29,283 nt of DNA from Embleya sp040605455 (GCF_040605455.1 NZ_JBEXCV010000115.1:1-29283); one strand, 5' to 3'. Positions 9,497 to 19,789 are shown, counted from the stretch's first letter. A program made the numbers and translations. The notes: generated by a model from the letters alone, not told the origin.

Positions 9497-10309
9497 GTGA
9501 CTGCTGACGTCCAGACGCTCGCCAGCGAGAGCGGATGTCACCTGTTCTCCGGGTGCGGCTTCCCCTCGCCCGGGCTGAACGTCTTCGAGTTCAAGCCGAT
9601 CTTCTCCATCGGGGCCTTCGACTTCACGAAGCCGATGTTGCTCGCGCTCATCTCGATGCTGCTGGTGATCGGCTTCTTCTGGAGCGCGTTCGCCAAGCCC
9701 AAGATGGTGCCGCGCGGCGCGCAGAACGTCGGCGAGTTGGGCTACCTGTTCGTTCGCGACAACATCTCGCGGGAGACGATGGGCAAGAAGGGCGACCCCT
9801 ACGTCCCCTTCCTCTTCTCGATCTTCTTCTTCGTCTGGGTCATGAACGTGATGGCGATCATCCCGTTCGCCCAGTTCCCCGCGACTTCGCGGATCGCTTT
9901 CCCGGCATCGATCGTCGGCGTCGTGTACGTGACCTACCTGGTCCTGGGCATCAAGAACCAGGGCTTCGTCGGTTACTTCAAGAACATGATGTTCCCGCCC
10001 GGTCTGCCGAAGGCGATCTACTTCCTCCTCGCGCCGATCGAGCTGCTGCAGGGTCTGATCACCCGGCCGTTCACCATGGCGGTCCGACTGTTCGCGAACA
10101 TGTTCGCCGGACACATGCTGATCGTCACCTTCAGCGTCGGCGCCTGGTACCTGCTCGGCTTCCACATCGGGGCGCTCTTCTCGGCGACCTCGTTCCTCGT
10201 GGTCGTCATCCTGACCGCCTTCGAGCTGATGATCCAGGCGCTGCAGGCGTACATCATCACGCTGCTCGCGGCCTCCTACATCTCCAGCTCGCTCGAAGCC
10301 GAGCACTGA
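9497..10309 (+). CDS. atpB: ATP synthase Fo subunit a
   Basis: Membrane subunit that forms the two proton half-channels against the c-ring. The start GTG 9497 lies six bases after GAAGGAG (9484-9490); the adjacent GTG 9494 would be too close. The product has 270 residues with five to six transmembrane helices. The essential stator Arg is in MAVRLFANMFAGH (Arg197), followed by the last helix with FELMIQALQAYIITLLAASYI. The N-terminal region has two Cys-containing motifs (GCHLFSGCGF), uncommon in homologues I can recall. It is followed 79 bases later by atpE. Confidence 0.95.
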   Translation: MTADVQTLASESGCHLFSGCGFPSPGLNVFEFKPIFSIGAFDFTKPMLLALISMLLVIGFFWSAFAKPKMVPRGAQNVGELGYLFVRDNISRETMGKKGDPYVPFLFSIFFFVWVMNVMAIIPFAQFPATSRIAFPASIVGVVYVTYLVLGIKNQGFVGYFKNMMFPPGLPKAIYFLLAPIELLQGLITRPFTMAVRLFANMFAGHMLIVTFSVGAWYLLGFHIGALFSATSFLVVVILTAFELMIQALQAYIITLLAASYISSSLEAEH

Positions 10310-10388
10310 GAGACCCCGCAGACCCCTTTCCCTCCTCGACCGTCGTCCGGTGGATCGTCCATCGGCCTCGAAAAAAGGATCAGTTCCC

Positions 10389-10622
10389 ATGATGAACCTC
10401 GCCGCCGAAGGCGTACATGGCAGCCTCGGTTCCATTGGTTACGGCCTCGCCGCCATCGGCCCCGGCATCGGTATCGGCATCATCTTCGGTAACGGTGTCC
10501 AGGCCATGGCCCGTCAGCCCGAGGCCGCCGGTCTGGTCCGCCAGAACATGCTGCTCGGCTTCGCCCTCGCCGAGGCGCTCGCCCTCATCGGCGTCGTCAT
10601 GCCGTTCGTCTACGGCACCTGA
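10389..10622 (+). CDS. atpE: ATP synthase Fo subunit c
   Basis: Hairpin proteolipid of the proton-driven rotor ring, 77 residues. The start is ATG 10389 (a second ATG follows directly), eight bases after AAGGAT. Helix 1 carries the glycine-rich IGPGIGIGIIFG packing motif, the cytosolic loop is ARQPEA (41-46), and helix 2 carries the proton-binding Glu62 in GFALAEALALIG. No Na+-type ligand pattern is seen, so the ring is predicted to be proton specific. This is also the family targeted by bedaquiline in mycobacteria. Confidence 0.97.
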   Translation: MMNLAAEGVHGSLGSIGYGLAAIGPGIGIGIIFGNGVQAMARQPEAAGLVRQNMLLGFALAEALALIGVVMPFVYGT

Positions 10623-10654
10623 TTCATCCGCTACGGACGGAAGGTCCTCACACC

Positions 10655-11212
10655 GTGATTTTCCTCGCCAACAGCGAAGAGAAGATGAACCCTCTTCTCC
10701 CGCCGCTCGACGAGATCATCATCGGTGGCGTGGCGTTCCTCATCGTCTTCGGCTTCCTGTGGAAGATGCTCCTTCCCAAGATCGCCAAGACGCTGGCGGA
10801 CCGTACGGACGCCATCGAGGGCGGTCTCAAGCGCGCCGAAGAGGCGCAGGCGGAGGCCCAGGCCGAGCTGGAGCGCTACCGCGACCAGCTGACCGAAGCC
10901 CGTCGTGAGGCCGGTCGCCTCACGGAGGACGCCCGCGAACAGGGTGCCGTCGCCATCGCCGAGATGCGCGCCGAAGGCCAGCGGATCAAGGACGAGATCG
11001 TCACCGCCGGCCACACCCAGATCGAGGCCGACCGCAACCAGGCCCAGAACGCGCTGCGTCAGGACGTCGGCCGGCTGGCCGTCGACCTCGCGTCGCGCAT
11101 CGTCGGGGAGTCGCTCGAGGACGAGGCGCGTCAGCGTCGGGTCGTCGACCGCTTCCTCGACGAGTTGGAGGCCAAGGCTTCCGCAACGGCGACCTCGGAG
11201 AAGGTGCGCTGA
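10655..11212 (+). CDS. atpF: ATP synthase Fo subunit b
   Basis: Peripheral stalk subunit of 185 residues. The start is GTG 10655 behind GGAAGG; ATG 10685 (MNPLLPP) is an alternative. One transmembrane helix, about residues 20-42 (IIIGGVAFLIVFGFLWKMLL), is followed by a long charged coiled coil rich in Ala, Glu and Arg, as expected for dimerisation and delta binding. It is a single b subunit, not the b-delta fusion found in mycobacteria. The stop shares a base with the atpH start (TGATG, 11210-11214). Confidence 0.95.
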   Translation: MIFLANSEEKMNPLLPPLDEIIIGGVAFLIVFGFLWKMLLPKIAKTLADRTDAIEGGLKRAEEAQAEAQAELERYRDQLTEARREAGRLTEDAREQGAVAIAEMRAEGQRIKDEIVTAGHTQIEADRNQAQNALRQDVGRLAVDLASRIVGESLEDEARQRRVVDRFLDELEAKASATATSEKVR

Positions 11213-12027
11213 TGCAGGGCGCCAGCAGGGAATCCCTCGCCGCGGCTCGTGAGCGCCTCGACGCGCTCGCGACCGCGACCGGTACCGACATGGTCCAGTT
11301 GGCCCAGGAGCTCGACTCCGTGGTCATCCTGCTCGACCAGACGGTGTCGCTGCGTCGGGTCCTCACCGACTCGACGCGCTCCGGGGAGGCCCGCGCGGCC
11401 TTCCTGGCGCAGCTCCTCTCCGGTCAGATCTCCGGTACCACGGCGGACCTGCTCGGCGGACTCGTCCGCACGCGTTGGTCGAGCCCGCGCGACCTGGTCG
11501 ACGCGATCGACGAACTCTCGGTGTCCGCCGAGCTGATCGCCGCCGAGCGCGACGGGAAGCTCGACGACCTGGAGGACGAGCTGTTCCGTTTCGGTCGGAT
11601 CGTGATGGGCGAGCGTGAACTGCGCTCGGCGCTGACCGACCCGAGCGTGGCGAACGTGCGCAAGGCGGAACTGGTTTCCGGACTGCTGGACGGCCGGGCC
11701 CAGCCCGTCACCCGGCGGCTGATCACCAGGCTTGTCGCACACCCGCGCAGCCGTAACCTTGAACACGGGCTGGAGTCGTACGCGCGCCTTGCCGCCGATC
11801 GTCGGCGTCGCATGGTCGCGTTGGTCACGGTCGCGGTGCCCCTCACCGAGGAGCAGCGCACCCGCTTGGCCGCGGCGCTGGGCCGGATGTACGGCCGCGA
11901 GGTCCACCTGAACGTGGAAATCGATGCCGACGTCATCGGCGGGGTCCGCGTGGAGATCGGTGACGACGTCATCGACGGCACCGTGACCACACGTCTCGAA
12001 GAAGCGGGCCGACGGCTCGCCGGCTGA
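11212..12027 (+). CDS. atpH: ATP synthase F1 subunit delta
   Basis: Links the peripheral stalk to the top of the alpha/beta hexamer. It has 271 residues, about 90 longer than E. coli delta. The extra N-terminal segment (MQGASRESLAAARERLDALA onward) is the form I recall from Streptomyces. The C-terminal half shows the conserved VTVAVPLTEEQRTRLAAALG segment and IGGVRVEIGDDVIDGT. The start ATG 11212 overlaps the atpF stop, so the two are translationally coupled. A 146-bp structured gap separates it from atpA. Confidence 0.95.
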   Translation: MQGASRESLAAARERLDALATATGTDMVQLAQELDSVVILLDQTVSLRRVLTDSTRSGEARAAFLAQLLSGQISGTTADLLGGLVRTRWSSPRDLVDAIDELSVSAELIAAERDGKLDDLEDELFRFGRIVMGERELRSALTDPSVANVRKAELVSGLLDGRAQPVTRRLITRLVAHPRSRNLEHGLESYARLAADRRRRMVALVTVAVPLTEEQRTRLAAALGRMYGREVHLNVEIDADVIGGVRVEIGDDVIDGTVTTRLEEAGRRLAG

Positions 12028-12054
12028 GACACCGGACGACAGGGGCGTCGTCGT

Positions 12055-12080
12055 CCGCCCGGGGAAAACCCCCGGAGCGG
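12055..12080 (+). promoter_or_regulatory. Hairpin between atpH and atpA
   Basis: CCGC-CCGGGG (12055-12064), loop AAAAC, then CCCCGG-A-GCGG (12070-12080) gives a ten-pair stem with one bulged A. No U-tract follows. It lies in the 146-bp non-coding gap inside the operon and could act as an mRNA stabiliser, processing site or weak terminator that adjusts the ratio of F1 to Fo products. No convincing internal promoter was recognised in the gap. Confidence 0.5.
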
Positions 12081-12173
12081 CACAGTGGCCCCCACAGCAG
12101 CACCGCGGTTCCGTACGACAAGCGACGGACAGCGGACCGTTAACCCCACCACCTAGGAGAGCAGGGACACCAG

Positions 12174-13817
<1,644 letters not shown>

Positions 13818-13837
13818 AGAACGGAGAACCCTGACCA

Positions 13838-14746
13838 ATGGGAGCCCAACTTCGGGTCTACCGGCGTCGGATCCGTTCCGTGTCGGCGACCAAGAAGATC
13901 ACGCGCGCCCAGGAGCTCATCGCGGCGTCGCGGATCGTGAAGGCGCAGCAGCGCGTCGCGGCCTCCAAGCCGTACGCCGACGAGCTGACGCGCGCCGTTT
14001 CCGCGGTCGCCACCTTCTCCAGCACGCAGCACCCGTTGACCACCTCGGTGGAGCGGCCCACTCGGGCCGCGGTGCTGTTGGTAACCAGTGACCGCGGTTT
14101 CGCGGGCGGCTACAACTCGAATGCCATCAAGGCCGCCGAGCAGCTCACCAAGCTGCTCGAGGACGAGGGCAAGACGGTCAGCCGCTACGTGATCGGGTCC
14201 AAGGGCATCGGGTTTTTCCAGTTCCGCGATGTGGATCTGGCCGGGCAGTGGAAGGGATTCTCCGACCGCCCCGAGTACTCCGACGCCAAGAAGGTGGCAG
14301 GTGAGCTGATCGACGCGTTCGTGACGCCCACCGACGAGGGCGGTGTGGACGAGATTCACCTCGTCAGCACCGAGTTCGTCTCCATGCTCACGCAGAGCCC
14401 GGTCGCGGTGCGGGTGCTCCCGTTGGCGGTCGAGGAGACGGACGAGCCGCCGGCCGGCGGTCCCTTCCCGCTCTACGACTTCGAGCCCTCGGCCGAGGGT
14501 GTTCTCGACGCGCTGCTGCCGCGGTACGTCGAAAGCCGCATCTTCAACGCCCTGCTGCAGTCCGCCGCTTCCGAGCACGCGGCCCGCAGGCGGGCGATGA
14601 AGTCGGCGACCGAGAACGCCGAAGACCTCATCCGGACCCTCTCTCGTCTGGCGAACAACGCTCGCCAGTCCGAGATCACCCAGGAAATCAGCGAGATCGT
14701 CGGTGGCGCCAACGCCTTGGCCGACGCGACCGCGGGGAGTGATTAG
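13838..14746 (+). CDS. atpG: ATP synthase F1 subunit gamma
   Basis: Central rotor shaft, 302 residues. The start is ATG 13838, with ACGGAGA upstream at 13821-13827. The N-terminal coiled-coil helix is MGAQLRVYRRRIRSVSATKKITRAQELIAAS with breaks, and the C-terminal helix carries the conserved MKSATENAEDLI and QSEITQEISEIVGGA segments. The Rossmann-like middle domain contains LLVTSDRGFAGGYNSNAI. The acidic loop around 200-215 (EETDEPPAGGP) fits the actinobacterial gamma insertions. It ends five bases before atpD. Confidence 0.97.
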   Translation: MGAQLRVYRRRIRSVSATKKITRAQELIAASRIVKAQQRVAASKPYADELTRAVSAVATFSSTQHPLTTSVERPTRAAVLLVTSDRGFAGGYNSNAIKAAEQLTKLLEDEGKTVSRYVIGSKGIGFFQFRDVDLAGQWKGFSDRPEYSDAKKVAGELIDAFVTPTDEGGVDEIHLVSTEFVSMLTQSPVAVRVLPLAVEETDEPPAGGPFPLYDFEPSAEGVLDALLPRYVESRIFNALLQSAASEHAARRRAMKSATENAEDLIRTLSRLANNARQSEITQEISEIVGGANALADATAGSD

Positions 14747-14751
14747 ACATC

Positions 14752-16200
<1,449 letters not shown>

Positions 16201-16214
16201 CGATCGCCTGATCG

Positions 16215-16248
16215 ACGAGGGGCGGTCCCGAACGGGTCCGCCCCTCGT
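16215..16248 (+). terminator. Strong hairpin after atpD
   Basis: A perfect 11-bp inverted repeat, ACGAGGGGCGG (16215-16225) and CCGCCCCTCGT (16238-16248). The 12-nt loop can form a further short CCC/GGG stem. It begins 14 bases after the atpD stop. In strength it resembles a transcription terminator, yet the next operon gene, atpC, lies 157 bases further on. Confidence 0.6.
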
Positions 16249-16259
16249 GTCGGTTCCCG

Positions 16260-16280
16260 GCAGGGCCGTCCCGGCCCTGC
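16260..16280 (+). promoter_or_regulatory. Second hairpin between atpD and atpC
   Basis: Nine paired bases, G-CAGGGCCG and CGGCCCTG-C, around a TCC loop. It lies 11 bases after the previous hairpin, so the two could stack or compete in the transcript. Confidence 0.45.
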
Positions 16281-16304
16281 GGAACCCGCCGGCGATTGAG
16301 TCGG

Positions 16305-16335
16305 TTGGAGCCAGGCCCGTCCGGGCCACTATCCT
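16305..16335 (+). promoter_or_regulatory. Possible internal promoter for atpC
   Basis: TTGGAG (16305-16310), 19 bases, then TATCCT (16330-16335), about 70 bases before the atpC start. The spacer holds a perfect palindrome, GGCCCG-TC-CGGGCC (16313-16326). The spacing is long and the match partial, so this is tentative; it would explain how atpC is expressed beyond the hairpins. Confidence 0.3.
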
Positions 16336-16405
16336 TGAACACCACCCGTCCCGTGAGGGCGGAGGCGAAGACCAGCGTGTCTTCGACCCGACATGAGGAG
16401 CCACG

Positions 16406-16780
16406 TTGGCTGAGCTGCACGTCGAGCTGGTCGCGGCCGACCGCAAGGTGTGGTCCGGCGAGGCCACCATCGTCATCGCACGCACCGCGGACGGCGACAT
16501 CGGCATCCAGGCCGGTCACCAGCCGGTTCTCGGAGTGCTCGAATCAGGCCCGGTGACGATCCGTCAGGCCGACGGTTCGGTCGTCATCGCGGCGGTCCAC
16601 GGCGGGTTCATCTCGTTCGCGGACAACAACCTCTCGCTGCTCGCCGAGATCACCGAGCTGGCCGACGAGATCGATGTCGCCCGCGCGGAGCGTGCTCTCG
16701 AGCGCGCCGGCGCGGCGCAGGACTCCAGCGCCGAGCGGCGCGCGGAGACGCGGCTGCTCGCCGCCCAGCGGCGGGACTAG
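16406..16780 (+). CDS. atpC: ATP synthase F1 subunit epsilon
   Basis: Rotor subunit that couples c-ring and gamma and can inhibit ATP hydrolysis, 124 residues. The start is TTG 16406, five bases after GAGGAG (16395-16400). The N-terminal beta-sandwich (MAELHVELVAADRKVW, GDIGIQAGHQPVLGVLESGPVTI) covers about residues 1-85, with VVIAAVHGGFISFADNNLSLLAE conserved. The C-terminal helical part is short (about 88-124, Ala/Arg/Glu-rich). This agrees with actinobacterial epsilon, which lacks a full second helix. It ends 84 bases before the DUF2550 gene. Confidence 0.95.
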   Translation: MAELHVELVAADRKVWSGEATIVIARTADGDIGIQAGHQPVLGVLESGPVTIRQADGSVVIAAVHGGFISFADNNLSLLAEITELADEIDVARAERALERAGAAQDSSAERRAETRLLAAQRRD

Positions 16781-16864
16781 TCACAACCCAGTCGCAGCAC
16801 CAGAGCCCGGACCGATACACGGCCGGGACCACTGCTCAACGCGCGAACGAGGAGGTCGATCCGG

Positions 16865-17440
16865 ATGGTCCTCGTCGTGCTGAGCGTGATTCTGGCCGTT
16901 GTCGTCGTATTGGTGGTCGGCGTCGCGGCATTCGCGCTGCGTCGCCGGCTGATCCAGCGACCGGGTGGCACCTTCGATTGTTCGCTTCGCATGCGTCCAC
17001 CGGTATTGCCGGCCGGCGAAGCCGGATCGACCACCGCGGCGTCACCCGGGCAGCAGGCCCCGGGGGGCGCCGCGTCGTCGTCCCCGGAGACGGCGGAGAG
17101 CGATGTCGAGGGGGATCCGGCGGCGCCGTCGGCCGATCCCGACCACGGCAAGGGCTGGGTCTTCGGGATCGCCCGATACAGCGGTGACCGGATCGAGTGG
17201 TTCCGCGTGTTCAGTTACGCGCCGCGCCCGCGTCGGGTGTTGCAGCGCGGCGGCATCCAGGTGATCGGTCGTCGGGAACCGGCCGGCCAGGAGGAGTTGG
17301 CGCTGCTCGCGGGCGCGGTCATCCTGGTCTGCGAACACGACGGCGCGCGGATCGAACTCGCGCTCAGCGACGACGCGTTGACCGGCTTCCTGGCCTGGCT
17401 CGAAGCGGCGCCGCCGGGACAACGGGTCAACGTCGCCTAG
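16865..17440 (+). CDS. DUF2550 family membrane-anchored protein
   Basis: Function unknown. It has 191 residues, with one N-terminal transmembrane helix (about 3-24) followed by RRRLIQRPGGTFDCSLR. The conserved domain resumes at GKGWVFGIARYSGDRIEWFRVFSYAPRPRRVL and ends FLAWLEAAPPGQRVNVA. A low-complexity Ala/Ser/Pro/Glu segment (about 43-94) splits the family domain and makes the protein some 40 residues longer than relatives I can recall. The start is ATG 16865 with GAGGAGGT upstream. A DUF2550 gene directly after atpC is conserved in actinobacteria (Rv1312 in M. tuberculosis, from memory), but no link to ATP synthase is established. Confidence 0.85.
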   Translation: MVLVVLSVILAVVVVLVVGVAAFALRRRLIQRPGGTFDCSLRMRPPVLPAGEAGSTTAASPGQQAPGGAASSSPETAESDVEGDPAAPSADPDHGKGWVFGIARYSGDRIEWFRVFSYAPRPRRVLQRGGIQVIGRREPAGQEELALLAGAVILVCEHDGARIELALSDDALTGFLAWLEAAPPGQRVNVA

Positions 17441-17471
17441 CGGCGCACACGTCTTCGACGGTCGCCGGCAC

Positions 17472-17876
17472 TCAGCGGTTGGCGCCGGGCACCCACGGCA
17501 TGTCGCCGACTTCGCGGTTCNNNNNNNNNNNNNNNNNNNNNNNNNNNNNNNNNNNNNNNNNNNNNNNNNNNNNNNNNNNNNNNNNNNNNNNNNNNNNNNN
17601 NNNNNNNNNNNNNNNNNNNTGCATGCCGCGCCAAAATGCTGTGTCTGTTCCGGGGGCGACCCCCGGGCCCCACGCCTGCGCGGGTTCGCGTCAGCGGTTG
17701 GCGCCGGGCACCCACGGCATGTCGCCGACTTCGCGGTTCGCATGCCGCGCCAAAATGCTGTGTCTGTTCCGGGGGCGACCCCCGGGCCCCACGCCTGCGC
17801 GGGTTCGCGTCAGCGGTTGGCGCCGGGCACCCACAGCACGTCGCCGACTTCGCGGTTCGCATGCCGCGCCAAAATG
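17472..17876 (-). repeat. 119-bp tandem repeat: pduO tail plus hairpin
   Basis: Copies start at 17472 (cut by the N-run), 17691 and 17810, the last being the real pduO 3' end. A unit is 67 bp of the gene tail (22 codons including TGA) plus 52 bp of downstream sequence carrying a hairpin, CCGGGGG-TCG-CCCCCGG on the minus strand (17650-17666 and 17769-17785). The two extra copies agree with each other and differ from the real tail at two bases, so they would encode GDMPWVPGANR instead of GDVLWVPGANR. In plus coordinates the shared tail ends at AAAATG (17876 in the real gene). Confidence 0.92.
17521..17619. other. Assembly gap (99 N)
   Basis: The run of N falls inside the pduO-tail repeat. Repeat phase shows its length is nominal: the next sequence resumes at the expected place plus 100, whereas whole units are 119 bp. 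The true number of copies is therefore unknown. Confidence 0.98.
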
Positions 17877-18382
17877 AACAGCAGGTCGGACAGGCGGTTG
17901 AGGTACTTCACCGTCAGCGGGTTCATCGAGTCGCCGTGCACCTCCAGCGCGCCCCACGTGGTGCGCTCGGCGCGGCGGGCGACGGTGCGGGCCTGGTGCA
18001 GCAGCGCGGCGCCGGGGGTGCCGCCGTTGAGGATGAAGCTGCGCAGCTTCTCCAGGTTCTCGTTGTACTGGTCGCAGGCCGCTTCCAGGGCGTCGATGTA
18101 GCTCTGTTCCACCCGCAGCGGCGGGTACTTGGGGTCCTCGACCACCGGGGTGGACAGGTCGGCGCCCAGGTCGAACAGGTCGTTCTGGACGCGGGTCAGC
18201 AGCTTGACCACATCCTCGTCCAGGTTGCCGAGTGAGAGTGCGACGCCGATCACCGCGTTGGTCTCGTCCACGTCGGCGTACGCCGCGAGTCGAGGGTCGG
18301 TCTTGGCCGTGCGCGACATGTCCCCGAGTGCGGTCGTGCCGTCGTCGCCGGTGCGGGTGTAAATGCGGGTGAGGTTGACCAT
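17810..18382 (-). CDS. pduO: PduO-type ATP:cob(I)alamin adenosyltransferase
   Basis: Transfers the adenosyl group of ATP to cob(I)alamin to make adenosylcobalamin. It has 190 residues with all PduO/MMAB signatures: N-terminal ATP-binding TRTGDDGTTALGD (9-21), YADVDETNAVIGVA, the ARTVARRAERTTW segment and YLNRLSDLLFILARHANRE near the C-terminus. It is not the BtuR/CobA type. The start is ATG at 18382 (minus), with a -10-like TAGGGT seven bases upstream and no ribosome binding site, so a leaderless mRNA is likely. The gene is divergent from murA and convergent with the DUF2550 gene. The last 22 codons have been copied into tandem repeats downstream. Its product is the cofactor of the acyl-CoA mutase at 21.5 kb. 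Confidence 0.95.
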   Translation of the reverse strand: MVNLTRIYTRTGDDGTTALGDMSRTAKTDPRLAAYADVDETNAVIGVALSLGNLDEDVVKLLTRVQNDLFDLGADLSTPVVEDPKYPPLRVEQSYIDALEAACDQYNENLEKLRSFILNGGTPGAALLHQARTVARRAERTTWGALEVHGDSMNPLTVKYLNRLSDLLFILARHANREVGDVLWVPGANR

Positions 18383-18389
18383 GATGGAA

Positions 18390-18395
18390 ACCCTA
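18390..18395 (-). promoter_or_regulatory. -10 element of pduO, likely leaderless
   Basis: TAGGGT on the minus strand lies seven bases before the pduO ATG, so transcription would begin at or beside the start codon. No Shine-Dalgarno sequence is present in the intervening bases. No clear -35 hexamer was found. Confidence 0.4.
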
Positions 18396-18485
18396 GGGCC
18401 TGTGGCCTGCGGATCGTCCGGAACAGCCCCTGAGGGAGCGCTTTGTCCGTGCTTGGCGCGGTCCGTGGCCGGGTCCGGGAATCAG

Positions 18486-18491
18486 TACGAT
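18486..18491 (+). promoter_or_regulatory. -10 element of murA, likely leaderless
   Basis: TACGAT ends six bases before the murA ATG (18498), placing the start site at the A of ATG. No ribosome binding site precedes the start. The 115-bp divergent region thus seems to hold two leaderless promoters. The -35 region is not recognisable. Confidence 0.4.
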
Positions 18492-18497
18492 TCTCCG

Positions 18498-19778
18498 ATG
18501 GACAGGTTCCGGGTGACAGGTGGTCAGCGACTCGCCGGCGAGGTGCGGATCACGGGCGCGAAGAACAGCGCGCTCAAATTGATGGCTGCCGCGCTGCTCG
18601 CGGAGGGCACCACAGTGCTCGAGGAGGCCCCCCGGATCCTCGACGTGGAGATCATGAGCGAGCTGCTGCGGCGGCTGGGTTGTGAGGTCGAGGGGGAGAC
18701 CACCGGGACGGTGCGGATCGGGGTGCCGGCGGCCCCACGCTTCGAGGCGGACTACGACCTGGTCCGCAGCATGCGCGCGTCGATCTGTGTGCTGGGCCCA
18801 CTGCTCGCGCGCTGTGGCGAGGTGCACGTCGCCTACCCGGGCGGGGACGCGATCGGCTCGCGCGGTCTCGACATGCACATCGAGGGCCTGGTCAAGCTCG
18901 GCGCGACGGTGGAGAACTCGCACGGCGTGCTGATCGCCAAGGCGCCGAACGGCTTGAAGGGCACCACCGTCTGGCTGGACTTCCCGAGCGTGGGCGCGAC
19001 CGAGAACGTCCTGATGGCCGCGGTGCTCGCGCAGGGCCGCACGGTGATCGACAACGCGGCGCGCGAGCCCGAGATCGTGGACATCTGCTCGATGCTCACC
19101 GAGATGGGCGCGCGGATCGAGGGCGCAGGCTCGTCCACGATCGAGATCGAGGGCGTCGAGGGGCTCAAGCCGGTGCGCCACCGAACGGTGCCGGACCGGA
19201 TCGTGGCCTGCACGTTCGCGGTCGCGGCCGCGATGACGCTCGGTGACGTGACGGTACGCAACGCCCACCCCGAGCACCTGGAGATCGCGCTCGACAAGCT
19301 GACGCTGGCCGGCGCCGAGGTGTCGCACGTGCGGGACGGGTTCCGGGTGGTGATGGACCGACGGCCCAAGGCGGTGGATGTGGTCACCCTGCCGTATCCC
19401 GGGTTCGCCACCGACATGCAGCCGTTCTTCGCCGCGATGAACTCGATCGCCGAGGGCTCGGCGATGATCACCGAGAACCTTTTCGAGGCGCGCTTCGTGT
19501 TCCTTCAGGAACTGCTCCGGCTGGGCGCGTCGATTCGCACCGACGGACACCACGCGATCGTGCGTGGGGTCGAACAGCTCTCCGGTGCCCCGGTGTTGAC
19601 CGCAGACATCCGGGCCGGGGCGGGACTGGTGCTGGCCGGCCTGGTGGCGGACGGGGACACCACGGTCAGCGGGGTGCACCACATCGATCGCGGCTACACC
19701 GGCTTGGAGGTGCAGCTCCAGTCGCTCGGCGCGAAGATCGTCCGGGAGCCGGAGCCGGAGAGTACCTCGCGTTTCTGA
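18498..19778 (+). CDS. murA: UDP-N-acetylglucosamine 1-carboxyvinyltransferase, Asp117 form
   Basis: First committed step of peptidoglycan synthesis: transfers enolpyruvate from PEP to UDP-GlcNAc in the cytosol. It has 426 residues, normal length, starting MDRFRVTGGQRLAGEVRITGAKNSALKLMAA with the conserved Lys22/Asn23. The catalytic-loop residue that is Cys115 in E. coli is Asp117 here (PGGDAIGSRGLDMH; codon GAC 18846-18848). From memory, the same Asp is found in M. tuberculosis MurA and gives intrinsic fosfomycin resistance because no thiol is available for alkylation. The ATG 18498 start agrees with the family start; the open frame upstream to 18363 is non-coding. It stands next to pduO as in mycobacteria. 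Confidence 0.96.
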   Translation: MDRFRVTGGQRLAGEVRITGAKNSALKLMAAALLAEGTTVLEEAPRILDVEIMSELLRRLGCEVEGETTGTVRIGVPAAPRFEADYDLVRSMRASICVLGPLLARCGEVHVAYPGGDAIGSRGLDMHIEGLVKLGATVENSHGVLIAKAPNGLKGTTVWLDFPSVGATENVLMAAVLAQGRTVIDNAAREPEIVDICSMLTEMGARIEGAGSSTIEIEGVEGLKPVRHRTVPDRIVACTFAVAAAMTLGDVTVRNAHPEHLEIALDKLTLAGAEVSHVRDGFRVVMDRRPKAVDVVTLPYPGFATDMQPFFAAMNSIAEGSAMITENLFEARFVFLQELLRLGASIRTDGHHAIVRGVEQLSGAPVLTADIRAGAGLVLAGLVADGDTTVSGVHHIDRGYTGLEVQLQSLGAKIVREPEPESTSRF

Positions 19779-19789
19779 CGGGTCGTCAG
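19775..19789 (+). terminator. Small hairpin at the murA stop
   Basis: CTGACG-GGT-CGTCAG overlaps the murA TGA. The six-pair stem is weak for a terminator. The remaining 100 bases to the next gene show only a -10-like TACGCT (19824-19829). Confidence 0.3.

Noticed and set aside
17042..17862. Open frames reading through the N-run
   Set aside because: They are kept open only by unknown bases and by the repeat; the reading frame across the gap is meaningless.
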